Source: Chryseobacterium aureum
Lineage (GTDB): Bacteria; Bacteroidota; Bacteroidia; Flavobacteriales; Weeksellaceae
Direction: 5' to 3'
NCBI RefSeq assembly: GCF_003971235.1
Contig: NZ_CP034661.1
Span: forward strand, 3,658,001-3,722,000
DNA: 64,000 nt
The notes below the pieces were generated by a model, which searched no databases, had not been told where the DNA came from, and was given only the letters and a program-made list of their open reading frames with translations. The position numbers were made by a program, and so were the translations under genes. Shown one piece after another: positions 51,535-61,698 of the stretch. Numbering within the stretch: the first letter of the stretch is position 1; each line of letters opens with the position of its first letter.

Positions 51535-52476
51535 TCAGGAGAATAAGTCTTTTCTGAAATTGATATTGTACAATCCGGAACGTATGCTCTGATAATCTGT
51601 GAAGAGATATTTTGTAATCATTCCCCATTTTTTCAACAGAGGAGCATTCGCAATCTGAAAACTTCGGTAGACTCTTTTAATGTGAAGCTTAACATCGTCA
51701 GGAATGGTATTTTCATTTTCCGCCCAATGGTTTACTTCCTTCCAAAGGACAACTCTTGTTGAGGCAGGTTTTACTTCTCTTGCATCTATTTTGGTAATTC
51801 TGTTATTTTCATGAACCCCTCTTACAGCAACAGCTTTGTCAAGAATTCCCGGATATAAATTCAGATAGTAGGAGAGTCTGAACAGGAATTCTGTATCCTG
51901 ATGAAGTCTTAAATGGGTTTTGAAGAAATACTCCATATTTTTCAAGGAGCTTTTCCGGATGGTTAGGGCATCAATGCTGAAAAGCCCGAAGGTTCCTCTC
52001 ATATTAAGCTGCCCCGGAAATACATCCTTTGGATCATGTTTCTTGTAAACGGTAGTGAGACGGTCGCCAAAGACCTTATAATACTGTTCTTTTGCTTTTT
52101 CAGAATAATAATGTACCCCTATTGCACCATACACACCGTCTACCTCTTTATTGGGAAAAAGTTCTTTTTCTGCATCAAAACGGTTGGGCATATAATAATC
52201 ATCAGCATCAAGAAAAGCAATAAAATCTCCTTCCGATTTTTCCATCCCGAGATTCCTGCTGGCTCCGGCTCCGTGGTTTCCTTTATCCGGATGCTGATAG
52301 AGCTTCACTCTGTCATATTTTTCAGCAAGTTCACGGCATACCTGAAGCGCATTGTCCGGAGATTTATCTTCCACCAATACCACTTCATATACATCATCAA
52401 ACTGAAGCGCAGATTCTACAGCCTGGGAAACATATTTCTCAGCATTGTAGACGGGAATAATTACAGAAATTTTCAT
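51535..52476 (-). CDS. GT2 glycosyltransferase (GT-A fold)
   Basis: 313 residues. SVIIPVYNAEKYVSQAVESAL and VVLVEDKSPDNA form the nucleotide-binding half, GAGASRNLGMEKSEGDFIAFLDADDYY contains the DxD-type metal site, and HQDTEFLFRLSYYL the catalytic acid region. The C-terminal 90 residues are basic. It adds a sugar to the repeat unit. It is separated by 43 bp from the upstream transferase gene. Confidence 0.9.
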   Translation of the reverse strand: MKISVIIPVYNAEKYVSQAVESALQFDDVYEVVLVEDKSPDNALQVCRELAEKYDRVKLYQHPDKGNHGAGASRNLGMEKSEGDFIAFLDADDYYMPNRFDAEKELFPNKEVDGVYGAIGVHYYSEKAKEQYYKVFGDRLTTVYKKHDPKDVFPGQLNMRGTFGLFSIDALTIRKSSLKNMEYFFKTHLRLHQDTEFLFRLSYYLNLYPGILDKAVAVRGVHENNRITKIDAREVKPASTRVVLWKEVNHWAENENTIPDDVKLHIKRVYRSFQIANAPLLKKWGMITKYLFTDYQSIRSGLYNINFRKDLFS

Positions 52477-52519
52477 TGTATCAAATTATGTTTTGCAGGG
52501 ATCAATGCGAAGCTTTTTA

Positions 52520-53344
52520 TTACTTTATAAATTTTTTCAGAATAAGCTTCATCACATATGGAATTCTGGAAATATTATGCTTCGTTGTTTTGAAACTGTC
52601 TATGGTAAAATCGGTGTCTTTTGTCATTCCAAATTCTGAAAAATTCACGTCAGAAACGGCTTTATGCTTAAACGTTGCATTCATCATATTAAACTGATGA
52701 ATGATCTGTATATACATTTCTTTAGTGTCTTCTACAGAAAAATGCTTATAATCCCGATAACAGTTGTGTGCTCTTTCTTTCAGAACGGTTTTAAAATTAT
52801 CTACACTTTCTGCCAGACTTACAAACGGATTGGCAACAGCATTATAAACGGTGACTACGGCTTTACGACCCGGCAGCATAGTGAGCTGGAATCCTCTTCT
52901 TAAATCAATAACAAGATCATGAACCGGTTTGAAGTGTTCCTGTACCGTTTTTACATAATCTTTGTGAAGCATATCATCATTATCCAGTTCACTGGTAATC
53001 ACAAATTTTGTGTCAGAATTGAAGAACTGCGGAATAATTTCTACAGCTCTGGTTTTCATTACATCAAAATCTTCCACGAAAACAGCTTTGAAGACAGGGT
53101 ATTCTGCTTCTATTTCTTTGATAATATTCCTGAATTTTTCTGAAGTTTTGACATCAAAAAAAGTAAGCCAGATATAATTCTGATTGGTTTGGTCTTTATA
53201 GGAAGGAAGAACATATTTTCTGAACAATTTAAAACGATCATCCAGCCATTCTTCTGTAAGGGGTTTGAAGCCTGAACGGGTTTCGTCCCAGCCTTTTGTA
53301 GGAACATTGAATCTTGTCATTATCACATGTACAAACTGACTCAT
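52520..53344 (-). CDS. Putative rhamnosyl transferase (PF11316 type)
   Basis: 274 residues. It has the pattern of the putative rhamnosyl transferase family: FVHVIMTRFNVP at the start, FRKYVLPSYKDQTNQNYIWLTFFD (compare SLLAQT..F.WLIFFD), FVITSELDNDDMLHKDYV with a D-N-D-D metal site, and LRRGFQLTM. The sugar specificity is not established for most members, so rhamnose is only a family label. Its ATG overlaps the upstream GT2 stop by 4 nt (ATGA). Confidence 0.82.
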   Translation of the reverse strand: MSQFVHVIMTRFNVPTKGWDETRSGFKPLTEEWLDDRFKLFRKYVLPSYKDQTNQNYIWLTFFDVKTSEKFRNIIKEIEAEYPVFKAVFVEDFDVMKTRAVEIIPQFFNSDTKFVITSELDNDDMLHKDYVKTVQEHFKPVHDLVIDLRRGFQLTMLPGRKAVVTVYNAVANPFVSLAESVDNFKTVLKERAHNCYRDYKHFSVEDTKEMYIQIIHQFNMMNATFKHKAVSDVNFSEFGMTKDTDFTIDSFKTTKHNISRIPYVMKLILKKFIK

Positions 53345-54162
53345 TTAAATAAATTTTTTATAAAGTTATAGATTCTGTATGGTTTACTGCTGTATATATT
53401 CTCCAGCTTTTTCTCATAAAACGTCTTTCTGTTCAGAAGAGCAATATAGCTTGGGAAAAATTCATGAAAAAGTGCTTTATGTTTTTCGTATACAGCATGG
53501 TAAATAAACTCCTTCTTATCATTGTTGCCAATGATTTCTTTGATCATTGAGGTTTCCGGATGGGATCTGTAATTGAAAACAACATAGTCAATTTTTGTTA
53601 CAGGCTGTTCTCTATGCGCGGAGATAAGCTGTATCCAAAACTCCCAGTCTTCAAATCCGTGTCTTAATTTTTCATCATACGCAATACCTTCATCAAAGTA
53701 TTTTTTGGCAAACATGGAGGTGCAATATAATTTATTTCCCAAAAGTAATTCTTTGAGTGTAAATTTTTCCTGAAGATTAGATTTTTTATGGGTGTGGCCA
53801 AAGGTAACGGTGTCAGAAAATACAATTAATGTATCCGGATTCTGATCAAAAACCGCAATCATTTTTTCTAAAGCCAGCGGATTAAGGGTATCATCAGAAT
53901 CTAAAGGAAGAATATAGTCTCCTGTAGCATTTCTGATCCCTGTATTCCGGGCGCCGGAAAGTCCCCGGTTTTCCTGATAGATATAGCGTATTTTATCATT
54001 TTCAAGTTTTTTGGCAACAACTGCTGTATCATCGGTAGAACCATCGTCTACAATAATACATTCCCAGTTGGTGTAGGATTGGTCTTTAACAGACTGTATA
54101 CACTCTTCCAGAAATTCTGCATGATTAAAACAGGGAACTATTATGGAAATTTTATTTTTCAT
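53341..54162 (-). CDS. GT2 glycosyltransferase (GT-A fold)
   Basis: 273 residues from the ATG at 54162. SIIVPCFNHAEFLEECIQSVKDQSYTNWECIIVDDGSTDDTA is a classic GT2 start, GLSGARNTGIRNATGDYILPLDSDDTL contains the DxD motif, and HGFEDWEFWIQLI the ED region. It lies 19 bp after the short epimerase-like gene and overlaps the next transferase by 4 nt, so the three are one unit. Confidence 0.92.
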   Translation of the reverse strand: MKNKISIIVPCFNHAEFLEECIQSVKDQSYTNWECIIVDDGSTDDTAVVAKKLENDKIRYIYQENRGLSGARNTGIRNATGDYILPLDSDDTLNPLALEKMIAVFDQNPDTLIVFSDTVTFGHTHKKSNLQEKFTLKELLLGNKLYCTSMFAKKYFDEGIAYDEKLRHGFEDWEFWIQLISAHREQPVTKIDYVVFNYRSHPETSMIKEIIGNNDKKEFIYHAVYEKHKALFHEFFPSYIALLNRKTFYEKKLENIYSSKPYRIYNFIKNLFK

Positions 54163-54181
54163 CAAAATAAGTTTTTATGCT

Positions 54182-54850
54182 TTATAAATAGGCTGAGAAT
54201 AATCTTCGTAAATAGTCTTCAGAAGAAATTCCTGTAAAAAAAGTTTCTGTAATGGGATTGAACTCAATGGTATAATAAGAACCTTCATCCACATTTTCAT
54301 ACACTGCTTTTTTATCCAGATATTCTTCCAGCTGGGAAAGAATCTCAGGAAGAGAATACTGATAGGGATAGGTAAGATTGATAATCTCATTATTAAATTC
54401 ATCAATATACTGTTTTATAAATAAAGCAATATCGTCTGTACCAATAAGAATTCTTTTTGCATTGTTATGTAAGATAAATTTATTTTCAGACAGTATCGCA
54501 TTTTTAAGAAAATTGATCAGGGTGTTAGGATTTCCTCCACGGCCTACTGCATTTCCGATTCTGAAAATAATGAAATTCTTACATGTATCGGCAATCAGTT
54601 TTTCCGCATTAAGTTTATGAATGACATATGGGCTGTCTTTTTTGGTGGGATCATAGATACTGCAGGTTGAGAAGTAAATCAGTTTTTTATCTGGGAATTC
54701 TTCTAAAGCGGATTTTAAGAGCCTGATTTCCCTTTCGAATTCTGTGGGATTTTTTTCCAGAGAATTGGAAACTCCTGATGCAAAAAATAATACATCTTCT
54801 CTGTCATAGGATCTTACGGCGTTTGCCAGAATTCCATTACCAATAATCAT
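54182..54850 (-). CDS. Short NAD-dependent epimerase/dehydratase-like protein
   Basis: 222 residues, clearly shorter than standard extended SDR epimerases (about 300-340). It starts at an unusual dinucleotide motif, MIIGNGILANAV, and keeps the catalytic set: Ser in YFSTCSIYD and Tyr/Lys in SPYVIHKLNAEK. FRIGNAVGRGGNPNTLINFL follows as in sugar epimerases. It could act on a nucleotide sugar, but the short C-terminal part leaves the substrate pocket uncertain. It lies 30 bp after the GT2 gene at 54881. Confidence 0.75.
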   Translation of the reverse strand: MIIGNGILANAVRSYDREDVLFFASGVSNSLEKNPTEFEREIRLLKSALEEFPDKKLIYFSTCSIYDPTKKDSPYVIHKLNAEKLIADTCKNFIIFRIGNAVGRGGNPNTLINFLKNAILSENKFILHNNAKRILIGTDDIALFIKQYIDEFNNEIINLTYPYQYSLPEILSQLEEYLDKKAVYENVDEGSYYTIEFNPITETFFTGISSEDYLRRLFSAYL

Positions 54851-54880
54851 ATTTTTTTATCTAAGTGTTTTGAAAAGATT

Positions 54881-55726
54881 TTACAGGTATTTAAATATTT
54901 TAAATAACCCGAGTCTGTTTCCCAGCTGTGCCCATCTTGAATTCTTTATGCGCTCAAGTTTATCAAGGGAATATTGATATTTGTTTCTTGGAACATAGTT
55001 CTGCACAAACAGGTCTTCAATATTAATATTTCTTCTTTCTGCCATTTTTATAAGGGCTACCCAATGCCAGTACAGCGCTTTTTCCGTATTTTTTGTAGTG
55101 GAGATTCCGTTATTGTGAATTCTGTATAAATACAGGTCCTCATCAATGTATTTCACGGGAGCGGCCTCGCACATTTTCATGTACCAGTCTTTATCTTCTG
55201 CAATTTTTAAAAACTGATCAATGCCGGATGTTTTTTCGTAGATTCTTTTTTTCAGTGTGGCAAAATGTGAAATTTCACCATTGAAATTAAAATAAGATTC
55301 ATCAAGCTCTGTAATCTGTTTTCCTTTATGTACGGATTTCGGATGAAGGTGTTCATCACAAAATATCAGATTAGAATAAACCAGGCCTACCTCAGGGTAA
55401 TCCCGGTGAGTTTTTATAACAATGTCCAGTGCATGGGGAGCTAAAGCATCATCAGGATCCAGAAAGCCGCACAGCTCTGCTTCTGCAAGCTCTATCAGTT
55501 TTCTTTTGGTATATCCTATGCCTCTGTTTCTGTCATTCTGGTGAATTTTAAACCGGGGATCATCTCCTGTGATCTTTTTTATTACTTCAAGAGAATCATC
55601 AACAGAGCCATCGTCCAGAATGGCTGCCTCCCAGTCGGTTTCCGTCTGAGCCACCAAGCTTTGGATACATTTTTCAAAAAAATGTCCGTTGTTATAGTTG
55701 GCGATAAGTACACTGAATTTACTCAT
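54881..55726 (-). CDS. GT2 glycosyltransferase (GT-A fold)
   Basis: 281 residues. SVLIANYNNGHFFEKCIQSL, EAAILDDGSVDDS, GIGYTKRKLIELAEAELCGFLDPDDALAP and EDKDWYMKM match the 48876 protein almost motif for motif, so the two are paralogues from one duplication. It overlaps the stop of the upstream WbsX-like gene by 8 nt. Confidence 0.92.
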   Translation of the reverse strand: MSKFSVLIANYNNGHFFEKCIQSLVAQTETDWEAAILDDGSVDDSLEVIKKITGDDPRFKIHQNDRNRGIGYTKRKLIELAEAELCGFLDPDDALAPHALDIVIKTHRDYPEVGLVYSNLIFCDEHLHPKSVHKGKQITELDESYFNFNGEISHFATLKKRIYEKTSGIDQFLKIAEDKDWYMKMCEAAPVKYIDEDLYLYRIHNNGISTTKNTEKALYWHWVALIKMAERRNINIEDLFVQNYVPRNKYQYSLDKLERIKNSRWAQLGNRLGLFKIFKYL

Positions 55727-56843
55727 TCTGATTGTGTTTATTCAATATTTTTTTCAGGGCATTCAAATATCCGAAGCCATATTTTCTGTCGGGTTCCAGA
55801 ATATTTCCTTCCGCCCACTCATTCCATGATTTTACCATGAGAAACTGTTCAGGATATTCTTTTTTATCTTCAAGGTATCTGGCTGCTTTTTCTAGTTGCT
55901 GCTCAAATAACTCCGGAGAATTATCCGTAAGAATAATTCCTCTGTAACCACTTCTGGGAGTATTGTCCCAGTTAGGCAAAACGCATGGGTAAGTAGTCAC
56001 ATTGCTTTCTTCATACTGAAGATCATTTATAACGCTTCCGGCATCCTGGGTCCTTACTTTTGGCTGTTCCTTTTTTTGGATTCCTATTAATCCCTTTATC
56101 CTGTTTTTATAATATTGGGAATGGGAAATATGTTCTTTTTTCTGGATGTAAGGATTCCATGCTTTATGAAATGCATTGGAAATCTTACTGTCATATCCCA
56201 TCGATTTGAAATCAAGATCATCGCTTAGTTTATTGGACGCCATGATGTACAAATCATCAAATCCGTTTTGTTTTGCTAGTTCTCTGAATTTTTCAATGTA
56301 TTGCGGGGCTTCCTTATTCAAATGATTGGGATCATAAATAATGAAAAGGGGTTTATTATCTACCTTTATGTATCTGCTGTCTTTAAAAAATGGCAACAAA
56401 TATTCAAAGTGAGCAATTAAATCCTGTTCACTCGGATAGACTTGTTCTGCCAATATTTTTTCAGATAAGCCGTGCCATATTCCTGACCATGTTTCATTGG
56501 CCCAGCAAAAGCAAAAAGGGAAATCCGGTTTTCCGCTTTTCAATACATCATTGGCAATGCGTTCCAGTAACTGTTTGCCGTTTCCGAACCAATAATGATA
56601 ATAGATAAATCCATGAACTCCGTATTCTCTGGCGATTTCAGCCTGATGTTCTCTTACTTCAGGAAGACGCAGATCGTAATATCCAAGATCGGCAGGATAT
56701 ATCGGCTGCTCATGTCCTTCGAATAAAGGCAGCGCTTTGGCAACATTCGTCCATTCTGTAAAACCTTTTCCCCACCATTCATCATTTTCCGGGACGGGAT
56801 GGTATTGAGGGAGGTAAAATGCAAGTGGTTTTATTTTTTTCAT
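55719..56843 (-). CDS. WbsX-like glycan protein (GH99-like fold)
   Basis: 374 residues of the WbsX family (PF14307), a TIM-barrel related to glycoside hydrolase 99 that occurs in O-antigen and capsule loci. Motifs: FYLPQYHPVPENDEWWGKGFTEWTNV at the start, GFIYYHYWFGNGKQLLE, CWANETWSG, GIILTDNSPELFE, and the closing SWNEWAEGNILEPD. Whether family members make or cut glycosidic bonds is unresolved. It has a tandem paralogue 8 bp upstream. Confidence 0.85.
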   Translation of the reverse strand: MKKIKPLAFYLPQYHPVPENDEWWGKGFTEWTNVAKALPLFEGHEQPIYPADLGYYDLRLPEVREHQAEIAREYGVHGFIYYHYWFGNGKQLLERIANDVLKSGKPDFPFCFCWANETWSGIWHGLSEKILAEQVYPSEQDLIAHFEYLLPFFKDSRYIKVDNKPLFIIYDPNHLNKEAPQYIEKFRELAKQNGFDDLYIMASNKLSDDLDFKSMGYDSKISNAFHKAWNPYIQKKEHISHSQYYKNRIKGLIGIQKKEQPKVRTQDAGSVINDLQYEESNVTTYPCVLPNWDNTPRSGYRGIILTDNSPELFEQQLEKAARYLEDKKEYPEQFLMVKSWNEWAEGNILEPDRKYGFGYLNALKKILNKHNQNE

Positions 56844-56851
56844 AACGGTGT

Positions 56852-57952
56852 CTAAAATAGTTTTTTAACGGATTCGAGATATTGTGTCCCGAATTTATGA
56901 TCAGGTTCCAGGTGGTTGCCTTCTGCCCATTCATTCCAGGCATTAATAAAAATGAAATTCTCATCTTCGGAATAGGGAGTGAAATCTGATTTGATGTTCG
57001 CCAGCCATTTTTCAAAATGTTCAGGCGTAGAATCTTCAAGGATCAGAGTAGGGTTTTTACCTCTTCTGGAAGTATTATCCCAACCCGGAACAAGAGATGG
57101 GTACAGTTTAAAATCAAAATCTTTAAGATGTTTTAGATGTTCTCCCATCCATTTGTAGGGAACGGTATTATACTTATTTTCTGTTTTTTTTTCTGCGAAA
57201 ACATTTTTTACACGCCCTGCAATTCCCTGCTGAGGTTTTGCCTTGCTTTCCTGAATTTTTTTGAAGACACTTTTTCTTCGTATTCCGAAAGGCTCAAAGT
57301 CCACTGCTGCATCAAAGCCTTCTACCAACTGGTCCCAACCTTTTTGATAGGAAAAGACCATATGACAGATATACAGTTCTAAGCCAGCTGCCTTAGCTTT
57401 TTCCCGCCAGCATTTAATAGTTTCCTGTACATTGGGAAGAATATTAGGCTTGTAAATAACAATGATGGGTTTGTTGTTTACTCTGATATATCTCGGATCC
57501 ATCAGAATAGGAAGTAAAAAATCAATATGATCTTCATTATCCTGTTCAGAATATTTCTGTTCTATTAATACTTCCTGATCATTACCATCCCAGCGTCTGG
57601 TCCAGTTTTCATTGGCCCAGCATAACATGAAAGGTAAATCTTCTTTAGGATTTTTTAGTTTCCTGTCCACCGGTTCATTCATTAATCTTTTGCCATTAAA
57701 CCAGTAATGGTAATAACAAAAGCCATAAATTCCGTATTGTTTCGCCAACAGCTCCTGAGCCATTCTTGCCTCTTCAAGTCTCAGATCGTAAAAACCAAGG
57801 TCTGAGGGCAGGTGTGGCTGATAATGATTTTCAAATAAAGGTTTTGCTTTGGTGACGTTCGTCCACTCTGTAAAACCTTTTCCCCACCATTCATCATTTT
57901 CAGGGAACGGATGAAATTGTGGTAAATGGATGGCGATTGGTCTTAATTTCAT
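56852..57952 (-). CDS. WbsX-like glycan protein (GH99-like fold), tandem copy
   Basis: 366 residues with the same motif order as the 55719 protein: HLPQFHPFPENDEWWGKGFTEWTNV, GFCYYHYWFNGKRLM, CWANENWTRRWDG, TLILEDSTPEHFE, AWNEWAEGNHLEPD. Both are full length, and the pair has diverged well outside the core motifs, so they probably act on different linkages. It starts after a 138-bp gap that separates it from the AT-rich GT2 gene. Confidence 0.85.
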   Translation of the reverse strand: MKLRPIAIHLPQFHPFPENDEWWGKGFTEWTNVTKAKPLFENHYQPHLPSDLGFYDLRLEEARMAQELLAKQYGIYGFCYYHYWFNGKRLMNEPVDRKLKNPKEDLPFMLCWANENWTRRWDGNDQEVLIEQKYSEQDNEDHIDFLLPILMDPRYIRVNNKPIIVIYKPNILPNVQETIKCWREKAKAAGLELYICHMVFSYQKGWDQLVEGFDAAVDFEPFGIRRKSVFKKIQESKAKPQQGIAGRVKNVFAEKKTENKYNTVPYKWMGEHLKHLKDFDFKLYPSLVPGWDNTSRRGKNPTLILEDSTPEHFEKWLANIKSDFTPYSEDENFIFINAWNEWAEGNHLEPDHKFGTQYLESVKKLF

Positions 57953-58090
57953 ATTGATGTGCTTAAATTATCTGTTAAATACATATTTGATCGTTTGTTT
58001 CCGATGCAAAATTTTAGCCACAAAACAGTAAAAGATCTTGTTGTATTTTTTAATATTTGATTGGTAACCTAACCATTTTTGATTCTGTTA

Positions 58091-59011
58091 TTACCAGCTT
58101 TTATGATAAACTTTTTGAAGGTAATGTAATGTATTATATGTAAACTTTCCTACATTCTTCAAAATTAGTTTTTCAGAAAGTGTTTTATTCTCAAGTTCTG
58201 CAAGGAATTTTTTATGGTCTTCCGTTAATTTATCTGCTTTATAAGCATCATGAATAATTTTGAGAATTTTCTTTTTCATTTCAGGCTCCTCTTTGTGTTT
58301 GATATATATATCAAAGAATGAGCTGGATAGAAAGTCACTTTTTTTGTGGGTGTTTGTTGAATGTATTCTATAGCTGCATGACTTGTTGTCATCATAGATA
58401 AAGTCATATTTCTTACTTAATCTAAGCCACATATCATAATCTTCAAACGTTAAATTTTCATCCCAGCCTCCTATCTCTTTTATCAAAGAAGATTTTGTAA
58501 CACAGGACATGGCAGGAAGAAAATTATAATCAAGTAATTGTTTATAAAAGTTTCCTGATTCAATACTCAGATATTGATGAAAATAAGGAATAAAAGTATT
58601 TTGAAAACGTACCGAGTTATCATCGATGATATACGCATTTGAAAACACCAGTGCCTCATGAGAAGCTGAATTTTCCAGAATAGCGACATGTCTCTCTATT
58701 TTATCAGGTTCCATAAGGTCATCAAGAGCTATTGTAATAATATATTTGCCTTTTGATATATTCAAGAGTTCATTCAATGATTTACAAATCCCTTGATTCT
58801 GAGAATGTGCGATAAACTGGATATCCAGTTGAGGATTATTTTTAATCCAGTTATTGATGACTTCTACAGAATTGTCTTTAGAACAGTCGTCACAAATCAG
58901 AATTTCAATATTACTGTATTTCTGAGATCTGAAACTTTCTAAAGATTCTACTACAAACCTTTCCTGGTTGTAACTAAGGCATAAAATCGAAACCAGAGGC
59001 AATTCTGTCAT
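58091..59011 (-). CDS. GT2 glycosyltransferase (GT-A fold)
   Basis: 306 residues. SILCLSYNQERFVVESLESF, EILICDDCSKDNS, and GICKSLNELLNISKGKYIITIALDDLMEPDKIE, where the metal site reads LDD rather than DxD. GGWDENLTFEDYDMWLRLS is the acceptor/catalytic region. It is more AT-rich than the WbsX genes and belongs to the AT-rich block 58-62.7 kb. It lies 43 bp after the aminotransferase gene. Confidence 0.9.
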   Translation of the reverse strand: MTELPLVSILCLSYNQERFVVESLESFRSQKYSNIEILICDDCSKDNSVEVINNWIKNNPQLDIQFIAHSQNQGICKSLNELLNISKGKYIITIALDDLMEPDKIERHVAILENSASHEALVFSNAYIIDDNSVRFQNTFIPYFHQYLSIESGNFYKQLLDYNFLPAMSCVTKSSLIKEIGGWDENLTFEDYDMWLRLSKKYDFIYDDNKSCSYRIHSTNTHKKSDFLSSSFFDIYIKHKEEPEMKKKILKIIHDAYKADKLTEDHKKFLAELENKTLSEKLILKNVGKFTYNTLHYLQKVYHKSW

Positions 59012-59054
59012 GATATTTACTTTATTGAATTTAAAATTTTTAAAGCGTTACAAC

Positions 59055-60155
59055 TTAAAATCTGTTTACAATTGCTATTACTTTTTCAACCTCTTCTTCC
59101 GTCATCACAGGAGAGATCGGTAAACTTAATACTTCTTCATGGATTTTTTCACTGATTGGGAAAGACAGTCCATTCCATTCCTTATACGCTTCCTGTTTAT
59201 GGGGTGGGATAGGATAATGTATCAGTGTCTGAATACCATTTTCAGTTAAATACGTTTGAAGTGCATTACGGTTTTCTGTTCTGATGACAAATAAATGCCA
59301 AACGTGCTCTTTCTCATTTTCTGGATATTCCGGAAGTATTATTGCAGGGTTTTTAATCTCAGAAATGTAACGTTTTGCAATTTGCCTTCTGAAGTCATTT
59401 TCTGAATCTATATATTTTAGTTTTATGTCTAAAACAGCGGCCTGAATTTCATCTAATCTTGAATTAAGCCCCTGATATATATTTACATATTTTTGATTTG
59501 AACCGTAATTGGCTAAAGCTTTTATGGCCGCTGCAAGTTTTTCATCGTTGGTGGTAACAGCTCCTGCATCTCCAAGAGCACCAAGGTTCTTCCCGGGATA
59601 AAAACTGAATCCCGCAGCATCTGCCAGGTTTCCAGATTTTTTGCCATTCCATTCTGCACCAATGGTTTGAGCATTATCTTCAATGATCTTCAGATTGTGG
59701 ATTTGAGCCAACTTCTGTAATTCTTCTGAAAAGACTATTCTTCCGTACAGATGGACAATCAGAATTCCTTTTGTTTTTGAAGTGATTTTTTCTTTAATTT
59801 TTGCAATGTCAATATTGTAATTATTAATATCCGGTTCTACAAGTACAGGAATCAGTCCGTTATCTGAAATGGCAAGAATAGAAGCAATATAGGTGTTGGA
59901 AGGAACAATGATTTCATCACCTGGGCTCATTATACCTAGTTCTATATAGGCACGTAATATAAGACGCAATGCATCCAGACCATTGGCTACTCCAATAGCA
60001 TACTGGGCCCCGATATATTGAGAAAGGTTTTCTTGAAAATTTGAAAGTTCCTGTCCCATTAGATACCATCCGGAACGGAAAACCTGGGAAAGTTTTGCTT
60101 CAACTTCTTCCTGGTGGAGTAAATTTATTTTTTGAAGATCTAAGAATTTTATCAT
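59055..60155 (-). CDS. DegT/DnrJ/EryC1 PLP aminotransferase (FdtB/QdtB-like)
   Basis: 366 residues. The PLP lysine is Lys189 in [16 protein letters not shown], with Asp160 in EDNAQTIGA binding the ring nitrogen. The start [30 protein letters not shown] and VHLYGR are typical of enzymes that aminate the 3-keto group of dTDP-6-deoxyhexoses. With the cupin isomerases and acyltransferase at 62.7-64 kb it makes a dTDP-3-amino-3,6-dideoxyhexose (Qui3N or Fuc3N). The sugar configuration is not told by the sequence. Confidence 0.92.
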   Translation of the reverse strand: MIKFLDLQKINLLHQEEVEAKLSQVFRSGWYLMGQELSNFQENLSQYIGAQYAIGVANGLDALRLILRAYIELGIMSPGDEIIVPSNTYIASILAISDNGLIPVLVEPDINNYNIDIAKIKEKITSKTKGILIVHLYGRIVFSEELQKLAQIHNLKIIEDNAQTIGAEWNGKKSGNLADAAGFSFYPGKNLGALGDAGAVTTNDEKLAAAIKALANYGSNQKYVNIYQGLNSRLDEIQAAVLDIKLKYIDSENDFRRQIAKRYISEIKNPAIILPEYPENEKEHVWHLFVIRTENRNALQTYLTENGIQTLIHYPIPPHKQEAYKEWNGLSFPISEKIHEEVLSLPISPVMTEEEVEKVIAIVNRF

Positions 60156-60192
60156 TTGTAAATTATTATTAAGTGCTATAATGTTCTGTATA

Positions 60193-61689
60193 TTATGCTT
60201 TATTATTAAAAGAATTTTTTTTCAGGATAAGTGCGACGGTTATAAAAATAATAATAAATATAACACCATATATCAGTGAGTTTTTTGTTGACAGCCATGG
60301 TCCCTGAAATTGGAAGTACCTCTGAGATGGGAATTCAAAAAAATTTTTTTCCAATAAGGCATTATCCAGAAATCCTTCAGGTACATTAATTGTGTACCAA
60401 AATCGCGACCATATCAGCTGGAATGTAAAAATACCAATTAATTGGTATTTGCTAAAATCTACTTTCTTAATGCCATCTAGAAGTATAAATACAATAAAAG
60501 GGAAAAATTGTAAAAACTGTCTTGTTTCTGTACCTAAAATAAAGAAGACTGAAAAAAGAATTATTATAATTTTCATAAATGAGTCTGCGTTTTTTGCTGC
60601 ACATGAAAAGAATGCCTTACGATAGTAAATGATAAAAACGACAAATAACCCATAATATATAAAATGCGTAATAAGGAATTTTAAAGGAAATGAAAATGCC
60701 TGAAACATTAAATTAAATAAAAACTCACCCGATGAAAGAGGTTTAACGTCTTTAAAATTTACCGTAAGAAATTTACTCACAGTAAAAAATACGATTAAAG
60801 TAACCAAAGAAAAAATAAAGTAGGGAGAGACAAATCCTTTTCGGGTTATATTAAAACCGTCGAGTAATTTCAGAATGTACCGGATGGTAAAAAAAATAAA
60901 AAGGTTGAGCAATATAAACGTTACAGGAATCAAAAATAAAGCAGATTGTACCGTATAATCTTTATTAGCCGCAACCAAAAACTGTTTGTAATTTAAATAT
61001 AAATAAAATATCTCAAATAAAATACACAACGCAAAAGTTGGATATAAATACTTGTTTAAGTTTTTTCCAATGGCAAGTCCTTTTTCATTAAAAGAAATAA
61101 CGCTGGAAGCCATAAGGGATATAGCAATTAAAAAAGTTGTTGGAAAAATAAACATAGATACCATCAGCATTATTAAAAAAGCAATTCTGCTGTTGATGGT
61201 ATAATAATAATATAACATAATCCCGGAAGTAAAACCAAACAAATCCATTAGAATAGGATAGTAGTTGGATAGCTTAAGTACAAAAAAATTGACAAAGAGA
61301 AAGCAAAAACCAAGAATTGTAATATTCTTACTGTACCCTTTTATTCGTACAATTTTGTAATAGAAGAATAACGAGATGAAAATAGCAAGACCATTCAGCA
61401 GTATAAAAAGCCCCTGAATAGTTTGCAGTGTAAAAGTTATCCCAAACAGCCTATGGATAAAATGAGCTATTCCAGGCATTAGTAACCTGGAAACATAATA
61501 GGGATTAAAACTTTGTTCGGAAAAACTTTTCGAAAAATTTTTAACGATTCCGATATAGCTTTTTTCATCAAAAATATCTACGTATTTGAACGGTAATCTA
61601 TCATTTGAGAGAAAAGCATAGGCCAGGCACAATAGAAATACACCTATTATGTAATATGCAGAAGGTATTTTTTTTAATGTTTTCAGCAT
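60193..61689 (-). CDS. Multi-spanning membrane protein, possible GT-C glycosyltransferase or polymerase
   Basis: 498 residues with about eleven or twelve hydrophobic helices and few motifs. The first extracytoplasmic loop has an acidic [10 protein letters not shown] stretch followed by [11 protein letters not shown], as in GT-C transferases, where acidic residues in loop 1 are catalytic. A long last loop ([19 protein letters not shown]) is also outside. Position beside a polyprenyl-phosphate-sugar synthase-like gene (10 bp upstream) supports a GT-C using a lipid-linked donor. A Wzy-like polymerase is the alternative. Low GC. Confidence 0.6.
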   Translation of the reverse strand: MLKTLKKIPSAYYIIGVFLLCLAYAFLSNDRLPFKYVDIFDEKSYIGIVKNFSKSFSEQSFNPYYVSRLLMPGIAHFIHRLFGITFTLQTIQGLFILLNGLAIFISLFFYYKIVRIKGYSKNITILGFCFLFVNFFVLKLSNYYPILMDLFGFTSGIMLYYYYTINSRIAFLIMLMVSMFIFPTTFLIAISLMASSVISFNEKGLAIGKNLNKYLYPTFALCILFEIFYLYLNYKQFLVAANKDYTVQSALFLIPVTFILLNLFIFFTIRYILKLLDGFNITRKGFVSPYFIFSLVTLIVFFTVSKFLTVNFKDVKPLSSGEFLFNLMFQAFSFPLKFLITHFIYYGLFVVFIIYYRKAFFSCAAKNADSFMKIIIILFSVFFILGTETRQFLQFFPFIVFILLDGIKKVDFSKYQLIGIFTFQLIWSRFWYTINVPEGFLDNALLEKNFFEFPSQRYFQFQGPWLSTKNSLIYGVIFIIIFITVALILKKNSFNNKA

Positions 61690-61698
61690 AATAGATCG

